Assembly (NCBI GenBank): GCA_015680685.1
Contig: MNCI01000577.1
Coordinates: forward strand, 21,686 to 85,685
Source of the DNA: Gnetum montanum
Taxonomy: Eukaryota > Streptophyta > Gnetopsida > Gnetales > Gnetaceae
Reading direction: 5' to 3'
Length of the DNA: 64,000 bases
The translations under genes and the position numbers were made by a program. Positions 1-9,218 of this stretch are shown piece after piece. Each line of letters starts with the position of its first letter. Position 1 is the first letter of the stretch. The notes beneath the pieces were generated by a model, which ran no database searches, was not told the origin of the DNA, and was given only the letters and a program-made list of their open reading frames with translations.

Positions 1-639
1 CCGTTATCGGTCACAATAGTCATTGGGAGACCAAATCTAGTTACTATGTTGTCCAAGATAAAATGGCAAACCTGTTGGGATGTGATTTTCCGTAGGGGAA
101 CAGCTTCTACCCACTTCGTAAAGTACTCAGTAGAGGTAATGATGAAGCTATGTCCAGCGGAAGATTTTGGGGCAATGGGCCCAATAATATCTAGTCCCCA
201 TCGTTGGAATGGCCAGGTTATCTGCGTCGTGTGCAATTCTGTGGTTGGCACGTGGATGAGATTTGCATGACGTTGACATGTGTCACAGGTCTTAACCTTT
301 GTCAGACAATCCCTTTCCATGCGCGGCCAGTAGTACCCTAGGCGACGGATTTTTAGGGCCATAGCCCGTGGTGCTACGTGGCCGCCGCACAGTCCCTCGT
401 GAACTTCGTTGACAATGTGCTGTGCTTGGTCTGTGTTAACGCAGGTGAGCAGCACACCATCAAAGGAGCGTCTACAGAGAGTACTGTCTCCGATGATGAT
501 GTAGTGCTTAGCGCGTTTACGGGTTGCGTCCTTTTGTGCGCGCGTTAAAGCAGCTGGTAACTCACCCTGTAAAAGATAAGATTTGATGTGATCGTACCAT
601 TCAGGCGTTCCTTCCTCGGTGAGAGAGGAGATTTGCGTC
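1..639 (-). pseudogene. Element A pol: integrase, partial
   Basis: Integrase inserts the cDNA into host chromatin. The zinc-binding HHCC region is visible: the histidine pair in EVHEG and GGHVAP, then CDTC near position 286. The catalytic core follows with LDIIGP (first Asp, about 180-200) and VTDN at the very edge (second Asp); the catalytic Glu lies outside the window. The stretch from about 440 to 639 is the linker after the second RNase H. No stop is seen in this part of the frame. Element C's integrase at 27530-28100 is a close homologue and shows the part missing here. Confidence 0.88.
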
Positions 640-1143
640 GTCTTAATGATAGGATCTGCACAATCTGTAATCAATCTGCACAAGTGTGACGGTACGTGTA
701 AAGCCAGAGTGGCCAGTGCGTCGGCCAGCGTGTTATCAGCTCGTGGGACGTGCCGGGCGTTGAAGGTCATAAAGCGCTTCAGGAGATCTTTAGCCTGATC
801 ACAGTAGGGCTGCAAGTGTACTGCCTTGCAGGCATAGACTCCGGTGATTTCATTTATGACCAGCATCGAATCGCCCCTGACTGCCAGGTGTTGAACATCA
901 AGTTCGCCTGCAGTTAGTAGTCCCCTGAGGAGTCCCTCGTACTTTGCCACATTGTTCGTACAAGGGAAGGTCAATCGGTAAGCGTGTAGACACACATCCT
1001 CAGGTGAGAGCATAAGAATAGTGGCCGCACTGCCGCCTCTGGCGGTCGAAGCTCCATCGAAGTATAATGTTGCTTCGAGGCCTGCCGAAGCAGGGCTTAA
1101 ACTATCGAGGCCTGCCGAAGCAGGGCTTAAACTATTTACATGT
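640..1143 (-). pseudogene. Element A pol: second (archaeal-type) RNase H
   Basis: After a short tether the frame encodes a second RNase H domain, diagnostic of the Tat lineage. Visible motifs are FDGAST (codons at 1047-1061, first catalytic Asp), NNVAKYEGLLRG (catalytic Glu), RGDSMLVI (second Asp), HVPRADN and LADALATLA near 700. All expected acidic residues are present and no stop interrupts the domain. It is thought to degrade the RNA strand during reverse transcription alongside, or in place of, the original RNase H. The tether just before it carries a 10-residue in-frame duplication, annotated separately. Confidence 0.85.
1076..1135 (-). repeat. In-frame 30-bp tandem duplication in pol tether
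   Basis: Two identical 30-bp units (1076-1105 and 1106-1135) encode the same ten residues (LDSLSPASAG) twice, between the degenerate first RNase H and the second one. Element C has one unrelated-length tether here, so the duplication arose in the lineage of element A and keeps the reading frame. Confidence 0.95.
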
Positions 1144-2876
1144 TCGTCAGGAAACTCTAGTTCTACAGTGGCATGATTGTCAATCGGCGAGGTGGTTAAC
1201 TGGTCAGCTATCGCTTGACCCTTCATAGATGACTGGCCAACGTAGTGGAGGTCGCACTCCGCAGTGATAGCCTTCCAGCGAGCTATTTTGCTACTTTCGT
1301 GTAAACTATGTGTAATTGCTCTAAGTATGTTGTTTTTGCAAATAACGTTAACCTGGCTACGAAAAAGATAATGCCTACATTTCTTGAGCGTAAAAACTAA
1401 CACTAAGCAATTACGCTTGACATCGTTATACCTCGTCTTGTACGCACATAGAGCGTGACTCAGATAGTAGATGGGCATCTCTGATCCGTCATCTCTTCTC
1501 TGACAGAGTAACGCCGCTATTGCTACGTCCGAAGTGGCGAGGTAGATGAAGAAAGGTAGGTCCCTTTGTGGCGGGAAGACCGTTAGCAAATGCTGCAGTT
1601 CCTGTTTCAGACTGTCAAACGCACACTGGCAATCGTCGGTCCATTCAAAATTAACCCCCTTTTTTAGCAAGTGCTGCATGGGATGTAACTTGTCGGTTAA
1701 TCTTGAAATGAACCTGCGTATGAATTGCAATCGTCCTTTTAACCCGCGGAGTTGCTTGAGATCTGTGGGAGGTTGTAACGCGACAATGGCTTGGACCTTA
1801 TCAGGGTCAACTCGTATGCCGGTTTCAGACACCACAAACCCCAGCATGCATCCGGTTTTGACTCCGAATACGCACTTCTTTGGGTTAAGCCGGAGCTCGT
1901 GCGTGGCGCATCTTTTAAGGACTAACTCCAGGTCCTCTTAATGATCTTCCGACTTCAAAGACTTTACAGCTATGTCGTCTACATAATCATTCAGCCTCCC
2001 CAGGAGATAGTCACTAAAGATGTACGTCATGGCTCGCTGGTACGTTGCTCCGGCATTCTTCAGACCAAAAGGCATCATGGTGTAGCAAAATGTTCCCCAG
2101 GGTGTCATGAAAGTTGTTGTTAACTAATGTTCTAGGTTAATGCGAATCTGGTTATAGCCTGAAAAGCCATCCATGAAGGACAGAAGCGCATGCCCAGCTG
2201 TTGTATCCACTAGCTGGTCGATACTCGGCAGTGGGAAGTTATCCTTAATTGTGGCTTTGTTCAAATCCCGGAAGTCTATGCATATGCGTATGCCCCCGGT
2301 CTTCTTTGACACAATCACAATGTTGGATACCCAGTCTGAATAATCGACCGCGTGTATGAAACCAGCCCGATATAGCTTGGTGATTTCATCACGCACTGCT
2401 AGCGCAATCTCTGGTTTGATTTTGTGTGCGTTTTGCCTGACTGCCTTGATCTGGGGGTCGAGGATGATATTATGCTGGACTAATCTAGGATCTAACCCAG
2501 GCATATCCTCATATGACCATGCGAAGACAATGATGTTGTCTTGTAGGACTTGCATGATTGCGTTGCGCGTTTCCTCGTCTAGTAAGGAACTGACTTTAAG
2601 CGTCTTGGTCTCACCCCTGTGCGTAACGATAGGGACCTCACAAAGGGGGTCCTCAGTTATGTCCCCGGACTCCAGGTCTAGCGTGCACGTCGACTGCTCT
2701 GGCCATTCTGGGGACATTTCTGATGCAGCTATAGTTACGCTTGCTAAAGGGGGGCTAACGTCGATAAGTGTGGAATCAAATTGCCTAACTAAGTGCCCGT
2801 ATGGGCCTGTCAAAACTAGAGGTGTTGAAAATGCAGCGTCCATCCTTCGTCTGTCCTGCAAAACCGGCAAGTACAT
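1144..2876 (-). pseudogene. Element A pol: reverse transcriptase and first RNase H
   Basis: The frame encodes a Ty3/gypsy reverse transcriptase: WSYEDMPGLDP at the start, CIDFRDLNKAT, FPLPSIDQL, FMDGFSGYNQI, then MMPFGLKNAGATYQRAM and the active site YVDD (codons at 1974-1985). The connection and first RNase H follow (FIYLATSD, LSHAL, FTLKKCRHYLF). Two in-frame stops break it: TAG at 2124-2126 just after the GYNQI block and TAA at 1938-1940 after YVDD; both can derive from glutamine codons by C-to-T change. The open frame begins at 2876, but the codons just before DRRR sit next to a splice-acceptor-like TTTTGCAG (boundary 2856/2855). As in Ogre-type Tat elements, pol may therefore be joined to gag-protease by splicing. 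Confidence 0.9.
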
Positions 2877-3093
2877 GAATGGTTAGGAGGCAGATGACGG
2901 GATGTTGCCAGACGTGGCATGCTAACAGCAAATGTGTAATCAATGCAACCTAATTACGAGGCGATAAGATGGAGTAGTTTAACGTCATTTCGGACAATCG
3001 AGCGTGCGATATCAGCCGAATTAATGCCGGATTTTCGGATTCCGTTTCCAGAAAGTTCCGCTTAAATCTGGGGTCAAGTCGGAAATTTTCACG

Positions 3094-3101
3094 TATAAAT
3101 A
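3094..3101 (+). promoter_or_regulatory. TATA box of the antisense passenger gene
   Basis: A consensus TATAAATA lies 168 bp upstream of the ATG of the antisense gene, followed by a purine-rich leader (about 3125-3268). It lies between the pol start on the minus strand and the gene, so it is not the LTR promoter; the LTR has its own TATAAATA at 12984-12995. Confidence 0.6.
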
Positions 3102-3654
3102 GGCGGTTTTAGATGAAAACTGGTTGCTGACTATCTGGATTTACAAGCAGAGGAAAAGCAGAGCAGAAGAAAAGAAGAGGCATGCGCTAGGCAGAGCGGA
3201 GCAAGGCAGAACTGTAAGTTTTCTTGATATTCATAAGCAAGCTGTGAAGAAATCCTACCACTAGCGTAATGGCACCAAAGGTGAAGAAGCAAAACACCAA
3301 GCTAGCAAAACTCGACGAGGTGCAGGCTAACCTGAACCGCGTCTCGCAGGCACTGATCGATGTCTAAGACCCGATGCCACTCAACCGGTAGGCTCTTCCT
3401 TACGCTTGTCTGTATGTCTGTTGTTTCATTTGCCTAAACGTTTCTAGCGTAATGCGTATGTTGAATTGTAGACCTCGGCTTAATGTGAGGGTTTTTTGTG
3501 AGGTTACGTCCATTGCCGTTGTCAGGGACAAACCTTGCGTTGTTGCAAGGGCTTGGGCACTTTCAGCGTGGTTAATTTTTGCGATTTGTCTGTTTTTGTT
3601 AAACGTAAAGATGTACATGCAGATGTATTAACGCATCTGGGTCGTTTTCTACAG

Positions 3655-4474
3655 CATTGCGCTGAAACCCATTTTTCTTGTGTTGGATATTATGGGGGTT
3701 TTATGTTGGTTAAACCCCATTGTGCCAAATGTCCCTCCTCCGCATACAAGGGTGCAGGGAAAAGCCATCTGGTACCGGAAGGGGGCTTTGGAATTTCTGC
3801 AGTTTTTGCTGCGTAATTTTAGCATCATCATTTGGTTGAATGTGACCGGAGATGTTGTTGGTGCCGTTCTGGAGCACCTGTTGCCAGGGTCTTCGCAGGG
3901 GATTCTGGCTTACCTGACAGATGGGGCGGTTGAGACGGGCAATCCCGAGGACCGAGCTCTTAGCTCTCGGGGTCTGAGGAACTTGCAATGGATCTGGGAT
4001 ATGGAGCGTTTCAACTGCTACCACGCATACAATACGCTGTTCGTGGCCTGCCATGTGTCGACGTATTTCCAGAACCCGCAGGGCACAGTATACTACGCCG
4101 GCGGGTAAGTAGATCTGGATAACTATGCTTAGTGTTATATGTTACAATGTAAAAATGTCTAACTGTATAACGTAGCTAAACTTACGCTGTATTGTACAGG
4201 TATTTTATACGCAACAACCAGCTATTCGGCGAAGGCGACGCGCTGTCCTGTGCTGAAACGGCAATAGCAGAGTTCACCGTAACGAATAACGTTCGTGCCG
4301 GTGTCATCGGTCAAATTGGCCACGAGATGCGTGAGTACCACTCACGCTATGTGGAAGCCTTCCAAAAGTGCCAGGAACTCGGATGGCTGCACGAGGATTG
4401 GACACTGGATCCGCCCCTCAGCGTCGAGGACGTGGACATTGAGCTTCCGCAGTTCCCGTTGCCATTTGGCCCCG
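3655..4474 (+). CDS. Passenger gene exons 2-3: NIF/FCP1-like HAD-fold domain, catalytic residues altered
   Basis: The peptide begins KPIFLVLDIMGVLCW, matching the plant pattern VLDLNGVL in which the first Asp is the HAD nucleophile (Asp51, codon 3686-3688). GKAIWYRKGALEFLQFLL and NFSIIIWLNVT match the KRPG..EFL..... / F.V.IWSS block, followed by DVVGAVLEHLLP (the VDAVLDYL block). NTLFVACHVSTYFQNP lies where the family has NTLL.DDSPYK..LNP, and LFGEGDALSCAETAIAEF matches the C-terminal GGDL...LE.L block. The second motif-I position is Met53 and the usual DDSP pair reads Ala171-Cys172. The family dephosphorylates proteins such as the RNA polymerase II tail; this copy probably cannot. Intron 4105-4199 lies inside. 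The assignment rests on pattern recognition, not a database search. Confidence 0.68.
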
Positions 4475-4569
4475 GTAAGGTTGTTGCGTATTTGGGTTAT
4501 TTGCGTATTTGCGTGTTATGTCTATGGCAATAATGTTGTGCGTTGTTTGGCTTGTATTTTTTCTTACAG

Positions 4570-5610
4570 TTAGGGAATCTCAGGAGATTACCCTCACAAT
4601 TTCCGGCCACGGGGCAAGAGACATCCTCTTCCGATACGGGGACATCAAAGAGGCGCAGCGGTGGCTCGGCCACTCGGCGGCCCCAGCTGTGGTGGTCACC
4701 AACCTCCAGACTGCAGGGCTGTTGCACCTTTTCATGGCCACCACTCTTGACGTTCCTGCCAGTGAGATGATCAGCCTGGTGGACTCCTTCAACGTGAAGG
4801 CCGACCGTTTCAGCACGCGCGTTCATAACGTGCGTGTGAATTTTGACATTAACGCGCAGGTCTTTTCGGACCTGTTCGGTGTTCCCGCTGGCGGCCTCCC
4901 TGTAGACGTGAAGGCCCAGAGGGGCGTCAAAGTGGAGGCGCTTTTGCAGGAGTGGGCAAGAATCCCTAAGGACCAAAAGGGATTCCCCTGCGATAAGTTC
5001 GAGCTAGCGACTGCCAAGACGCTGTATCCCCTGTTTCGGGCTCGGACTTTCCCCAAGACCCTCTCACAAGCGCGAAACTTTTCGGTAGAACAGACGCGCA
5101 TCATGCGGGAGGTGCTAGAGGAGGGAGCCCGCTTCGACTGGGAAACCCATCTTTCCAAGGGTTTGCGGAGCGAGATGATCAAGCTTCGCGAGAAGCTTGA
5201 GTCTCGCTTCAACGTGCATCATGCCTTCTTCATCGCTACCCTCCGGCGGTTTGCTGAGTACCTGGTGGTCCAGAGGAACGGGGTCTGGGTGCTACAGGAC
5301 CAAGACCAACTGTCGAAACCCTGGATTGCCCACATTCTCAACACTACCCGTGGGCAGGATCCACCGGAGGGGATCAGAGAGTCTATGTCCGTGACGACGA
5401 AAGGCATGGTGGCACCCCAGGTGCGAGGACTTGACAGTGTAGGTGGGATAATGCCCACCTACACCGGCGACGCTTCGCGAGGGAAGCGCCTGGCCGAGGA
5501 AATTGTGGAGCCTGCAGCGCGACGGAAAAAGCTCCGTCTGGCCGAGGCTCCTGGGGGCGAAGCCGGCCACACTGTGGGGTTCACGGTGCAGCGGACTAAG
5601 CTTCCGCCTG
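4570..5610 (+). CDS. Passenger gene exon 4: unrecognised domain (residues 282-628)
   Basis: This is the longest exon, fully open for 347 codons. It contains ISGHGARDILFRYGDI, VNFDINAQVFSDLFGVPAGG and a charged helical stretch (LRSEMIKLREKLESRF), then a basic cluster near its end (RGKRLAEE, AARRKKLRL) that could be a nuclear localisation signal. The phrase around FSDLFGVP recalls the style of plant transposon-encoded 'mobile' domains, but I cannot name a family. Its donor at 5611 is GTAAGT. Codon use is GC-rich like the rest of element A. Confidence 0.7.
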
Positions 5611-5688
5611 GTAAGTGTTTCAGCTTGCCTACGCAGTGTTTTGTTTTGTCTAGTGTAATCATTGCCTAATGTACGGGGATATGCACAG

Positions 5689-6161
5689 CGAAAAAGACAA
5701 GTAGGCTGACCCCTGAGATAGGGGCAGTAGTGTTAAGGAGTGGGGAGGGAGCCTCGACCTTAGAAGTAGAGGCCCCGACTACTAAGATGTGCCGCACGCA
5801 GACATCAGCGCGTGGGAAGGCCCCAGCTATGAGTGGGGGCCGCGTACAGATTGGGGAGGAGGCCCCTGCTACGGGAGCGAGAGACGCGCAAACCCCAGTG
5901 CGTGAAACAGCAAGGAGTCAGGAAAATGTTGGTGACATTGCCACTGTCACCAGCAGAGGTAAGGAAGCGTATGGTTTTGATGGTTTGCAAATGTCTATGA
6001 TACAGTACTTTTTTAACGCAGTTATGTTACAGGGGAAGGAGATGCCTCCACATCGGTTGCGGATAACGAGGAATGGAGGGATCTCCCGGACAAGTTTGCC
6101 TTCGTGGAAGGCATGCTTAACGAAATGATCGAGCGTCTTGAACGCGCCGATCCTGGTACCG
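5689..6161 (+). CDS. Passenger gene exons 5-6: low-complexity linker
   Basis: Exon 5 (5689-5958) and exon 6 (6033-6161) are joined across a 74-nt intron in correct phase. The product is rich in Ala, Thr, Gly, Arg and Glu and shows no fold I recognise, so it is probably a disordered linker. Exon 6 ends with an acidic helix (FVEGMLNEMIERLERADPG) before the GTAAGT donor at 6162. Confidence 0.65.
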
Positions 6162-6235
6162 GTAAGTAGACTAAAGTGAGTATGTAATGTCTTACTATTA
6201 AGCTGTCATCTGTGTTGATGTCTATTTTCTATCAG

Positions 6236-7351
6236 GAGCTCACCTCCGATGGGACCCCGCGGAACCCATTGACTTGGGCACAGCAGAGCCTCCATCTGAT
6301 GGGGCGGTCGTGCCACGCAACATTTATGAGGACATGCGTAAATGTGCGTTACGCTCGACATGCTCCGCGTGGGAAAGCAGGAATGTTAATGAGGCCCTAT
6401 GGAAGAAATTGCAGTGATCGGAGCAGAAGGTCGACTCCCTGACTAAGGAAGTCAAAGATCTGAAGGCGCGTTATGAGTTCCTGTAGGCTCGAGTCACCGG
6501 TGACAACGACTGGCGTACAGCTGTTATTGACCATGCCCGTTATTGGACGGCCATCAAGAACAATGTACAGATCAGTCGAGCTCTGATAGAGCAAAGGATG
6601 CAAATAGAGCTCCTTGCTCAAAAGAGCCGAGACTGGAGGGACTACTGCGCGGGTGTTCAGGAATGGGGGAAAAGAGAAAAAGACCACAAACATGTATATA
6701 AAAGGGAAAGCAACACATACCGAAAACGCTACGGTGAGTCTGCTATCAAAGCACATTCCTTAGAGGTCTTTGTTGACACCATTGGAGCGTCCGAGGCCTT
6801 CAAGAAGTTTGAGGAACAGGTGACCATCATTGCTTCTCCAGAGAGAGCAATGGTCTTTCCTGGGGACCAAGCTTCGATCCCTACCTTCTATCCCGATCCT
6901 CCCTCCTGGAGTAGCGTGGAGAAAGGAAAGGTGAAGGCAGGGATGGCCTCGGGCGCAGACCTGACCGAGGAGGAAATTATGGAGCATTTGTGGGCTGGAC
7001 TGGACAAGCTTCCCTTCGCTGCAGGAGTTGGGTCATCTCAGGTAAGCTCACGCACAGCTTAACCAATGTGTCTCCCGACATAACGCTGCTTATTCTAATG
7101 TTTACGCTATGGTGTTTCAGGTACCAGAAGATGGAGCGCGTGCGCCCGATGAGGGGTTGGAGGAAGAAGTGGAACGTAATGAGGAAGAGCGTCCTCCTGT
7201 GGAGCCAGCGCTAGAACGAGAGTCTCGTGAGGAGACAATCTTTCCAGAAGACGTACTTCCTGGAAACGCAGGCCCACTAGAGGACGACCTTCTGGGGGTT
7301 GATCCTGAGCTAAGGGACACGGGTGATAGTGGCAGCGGGGGCCATGCATAG
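6236..7351 (+). CDS. Passenger gene exons 7-8: helical tail conserved in element C
   Basis: Exon 7 (6236-7041) encodes a charged helical region (VPRNIYEDMRKCAL, KEVKDLKARYEFL, DHARYWTAI, KSRDWRDYC, TIGASEAFKKFEEQV) with two stops of C-to-T type, TGA 6415-6417 and TAG 6484-6486. Exon 8 (7121-7351) encodes an acidic tail ending DTGDSGSGGHA. Element C carries a recognisable copy on its antisense strand at 24399-25315, including VPRDIYEEVSKCAL and DVIGATKAYEKFMKHV and an intron at the same place. That shows the gene is an old component of the family, not a one-off capture by element A. Confidence 0.78.
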
Positions 7352-7448
7352 TTTTGTTTTTCCGGTTTTTTTGTTTTGGCATTCCGTCACGATGAGACAA
7401 AGATGTTATAAAGTTGACTATTTATCATTTTTTTCGTCATTTTATCGT

Positions 7449-7815
7449 AGTTTAAGGCCGTTGCGGGCCGCTACGTATGTTAACTAGTTTAAAGCCGTTG
7501 CGGGCCGCTGCGTAAAGATGTGAACCATGTAGATATGTGTAAGTACGAAAGAAAGTGGTAAAGGGCAACTACTAGTTTAAGGCCGTTGCGGGCCGCTGCG
7601 TATGTTAACTAGTTTAAAGTCGTTGCGGGCCCTTGCGTAAATTGACTAGTTTAAGGCCATTGCGGGCCAGAGCGTAAACCAACTAGTTTAAGGCCGTTGC
7701 GGGCCAAAGCGTAAGCCAACTAGTTTAAGGCCGTTGCGGGCCAAAGCGTAAAGATGTTTTGTTTTTTTTTTGGTTGCTAGTTTAAGGCCGTTGCAGGCCA
7801 CAGCGTAAACTGACT
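7449..7815. repeat. 37-bp minisatellite between the converging gene ends
   Basis: Eight units start near 7449, 7486, 7573, 7611, 7648, 7684, 7721 and 7779, mostly 36-38 bp apart. The core is AGTTTAAGGCCGTTGCGGGC, partly palindromic (GGCC...GGGCC). It lies just after the stop of the plus-strand passenger gene and before the end of minus-strand protease, where two transcription units would converge. A diverged version occupies the same place in element C (24030-24250). Confidence 0.9.
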
Positions 7816-7839
7816 AGTAAACTTGGACATTTGTGTGAA

Positions 7840-8050
7840 GCAATAAAGAAACATGCGTATAAGCATATGCGTAAAATGACATCTGCAAAGCAAAAGGTGA
7901 AATGCAAAAGGCAAGATTCAGAGTGCGAAGCGTAAAAGCACATAGATATAAAGCACGCAGTCATAAAGGAAACAAGCATAAAGCGTACACGCATAAGAAA
8001 ACAAGCGTAAAGCACACAGGCACAAAGAAAACAAGCATTTGGTGTATACG
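7840..8050. repeat. A-rich repeats with ACGC/GCGTAAAGC core, period about 30 bp
   Basis: Irregular direct repeats of the type AAGAAAACAAGCGTAAAGCA run from the minisatellite to just past the protease stop; the last three units (about 7965-8045) are spaced 29-31 bp. A minus-strand open frame across this stretch is low-complexity and is not called as a gene. Confidence 0.7.
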
Positions 8051-8102
8051 CTAACTTGCATGCACGCACGCTGTAGGGCTTCGTTCAGCCATCAATGCGC
8101 AA

Positions 8103-9218
8103 CTACTTCTTAGCGGCTTTGATGTTCATTGCTGCATATGGGCGAGGAGGTTTGCAGTCCGACTCCTCTATGCTGTCATTCGGGAATGGCAAGTCAGCCC
8201 AGGCTAGACCGTTAGTAGTGTCATTGGTCTGTTCAGGAGCTTGAGAAGAAGGCTGATCATCAGCCGTTTCAATCTCTGAACCCCGCTCTTCTGCAATGTT
8301 ACCGACGGTCCTGGGAGTGATCTCGTCGCCATGTATGATAACCTCCCCTCCGGCGTAAGGCAGGTGTATCTCCTGATGGATAGGCGACGAGACTGCCCTC
8401 AGCTGGGCTAACCACGACCTCCCTAAGATCAGGTTAAAGCCTGGCATCTCCTCAACGACCAGAAATGTGGCTTCTGTGGGAAATTGATTTCCCGCCACAA
8501 ACTCAATACGCACCGTCCCCTTGACTTGAACCCGTGCTCCATTGAAGGATTTTACGCAGGCCGTTGTCGTGGGAGTGATCTGGTCGACCAGACCCAACCT
8601 ATCCACAATGGAATAGGGAACGACATTGGTGGCTGCGCCATCATCCACATGCACCCTCCGGATGCGGTACTGACTGACCCGAATGGTGATGAACATCGGT
8701 TCCGTCATCACTTGACCCTTCTCCGGATCATCTTTAACAGACTCGTCCAGAAAGGTCAATGAGGTGGGCTTGGGTTGTTCAGCGTCAGGAGGAAACATAA
8801 TAGCGTGTATTGCTTCTTCTTCTGCTGGCAGACTGGCATCCACTGATATGGATGTCAGCATGCGTACTATAGCCTCACGATGTTTTTGAGAAGTCATCAG
8901 CAGATCGTACAAGCTCAGCGTTGTATTCTTCTGCTTGAGAGCTTGTTTGACCTGCGTGAATGCGTTGAGGAGGTCCTTCTTTCGGCAGGGTGGTTTATCC
9001 CCCTTATCCTCCTCCATCCGCCCCAAGAGACGGATCTCCCGAGGCGGAGTGGTGTCAGAAGAAGGGTCGATTTTCTTCCTACCAAGAGAAGGCTGCTGCA
9101 TTTCTGTGCCTTTGCCACGCTCTTGGGGCATAGCCATGGGCACAGAGGCCAGGGGCCTAGGCTTCGGGAAGCCGAGCGTAGGGTTGCCTTCAGTGCTCTC
9201 CTCCTTCCGCTTAGGAGG
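8103..9218 (-). pseudogene. Element A protease (retropepsin) region of gag-pol
   Basis: This is an aspartic protease that would cleave the Gag-Pol polyprotein inside virus-like particles. The frame runs directly on from gag after the TAA at 9219-9221. It contains a lead-in (LYDLLMTSQKHREAI), the substrate-binding strand RRVHVDDGAATNVVPYSIVD with the catalytic Asp-x-Gly-Ala type motif (DDGA), and NLILGRSWLAQL, the retropepsin flap-to-C-terminal block. The frame closes at TAG 8103-8105, about 5.2 kb before the RT frame. No stop lies inside the protease itself. Elements B and C carry decayed homologues. Confidence 0.85.

Larger units (their letters stand above)
3269..7351 (+). pseudogene. Antisense eight-exon passenger gene with NIF/HAD-like domain
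   Basis: The gene lies opposite to gag-pol, between protease and RT. Exons: 3269-3387, 3655-4104, 4200-4474, 4570-5610, 5689-5958, 6033-6161, 6236-7041, 7121-7351. All seven introns (267, 95, 95, 78, 74, 74, 79 nt) are GT-AG, six with GTAAG donors, and every junction keeps phase. Total 3321 nt, 1106 codons plus TAG stop. Layout: residues 1-40 basic N-terminus; about 43-245 NIF/HAD-like fold; 282-628 unrecognised domain; 629-761 low-complexity; 761-1030 helical region; acidic tail. Three in-frame stops: TAA 3365-3367, TGA 6415-6417, TAG 6484-6486; each is one C-to-T step from CAA, CGA or CAG. ATG 3269 is chosen because it follows the TATA box and leads in phase into exon 2. The 3' end of the same gene is found in element C. 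Confidence 0.82.

Noticed and set aside
46-270. Plus-strand 74-codon frame at the window start
   Set aside because: Antisense shadow of integrase; a similar shadow occurs over element C's integrase.
3214-3264. Possible leader intron of the passenger gene (GTAAGT...CTAG)
   Set aside because: At 51 nt it is shorter than usual plant introns and has a weak acceptor, so it was not included in the gene model.
4497-5662. Minus-strand open frames over the passenger gene
   Set aside because: They are shadows of exon 4. The plus strand has phased introns, a recognisable domain and a homologue in element C; the minus-strand frames have none of these.
7782-8069. 95-codon minus-strand Cys/Phe-rich frame
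   Set aside because: Translation of the A-rich direct repeats; no start context and no homologue in element C.
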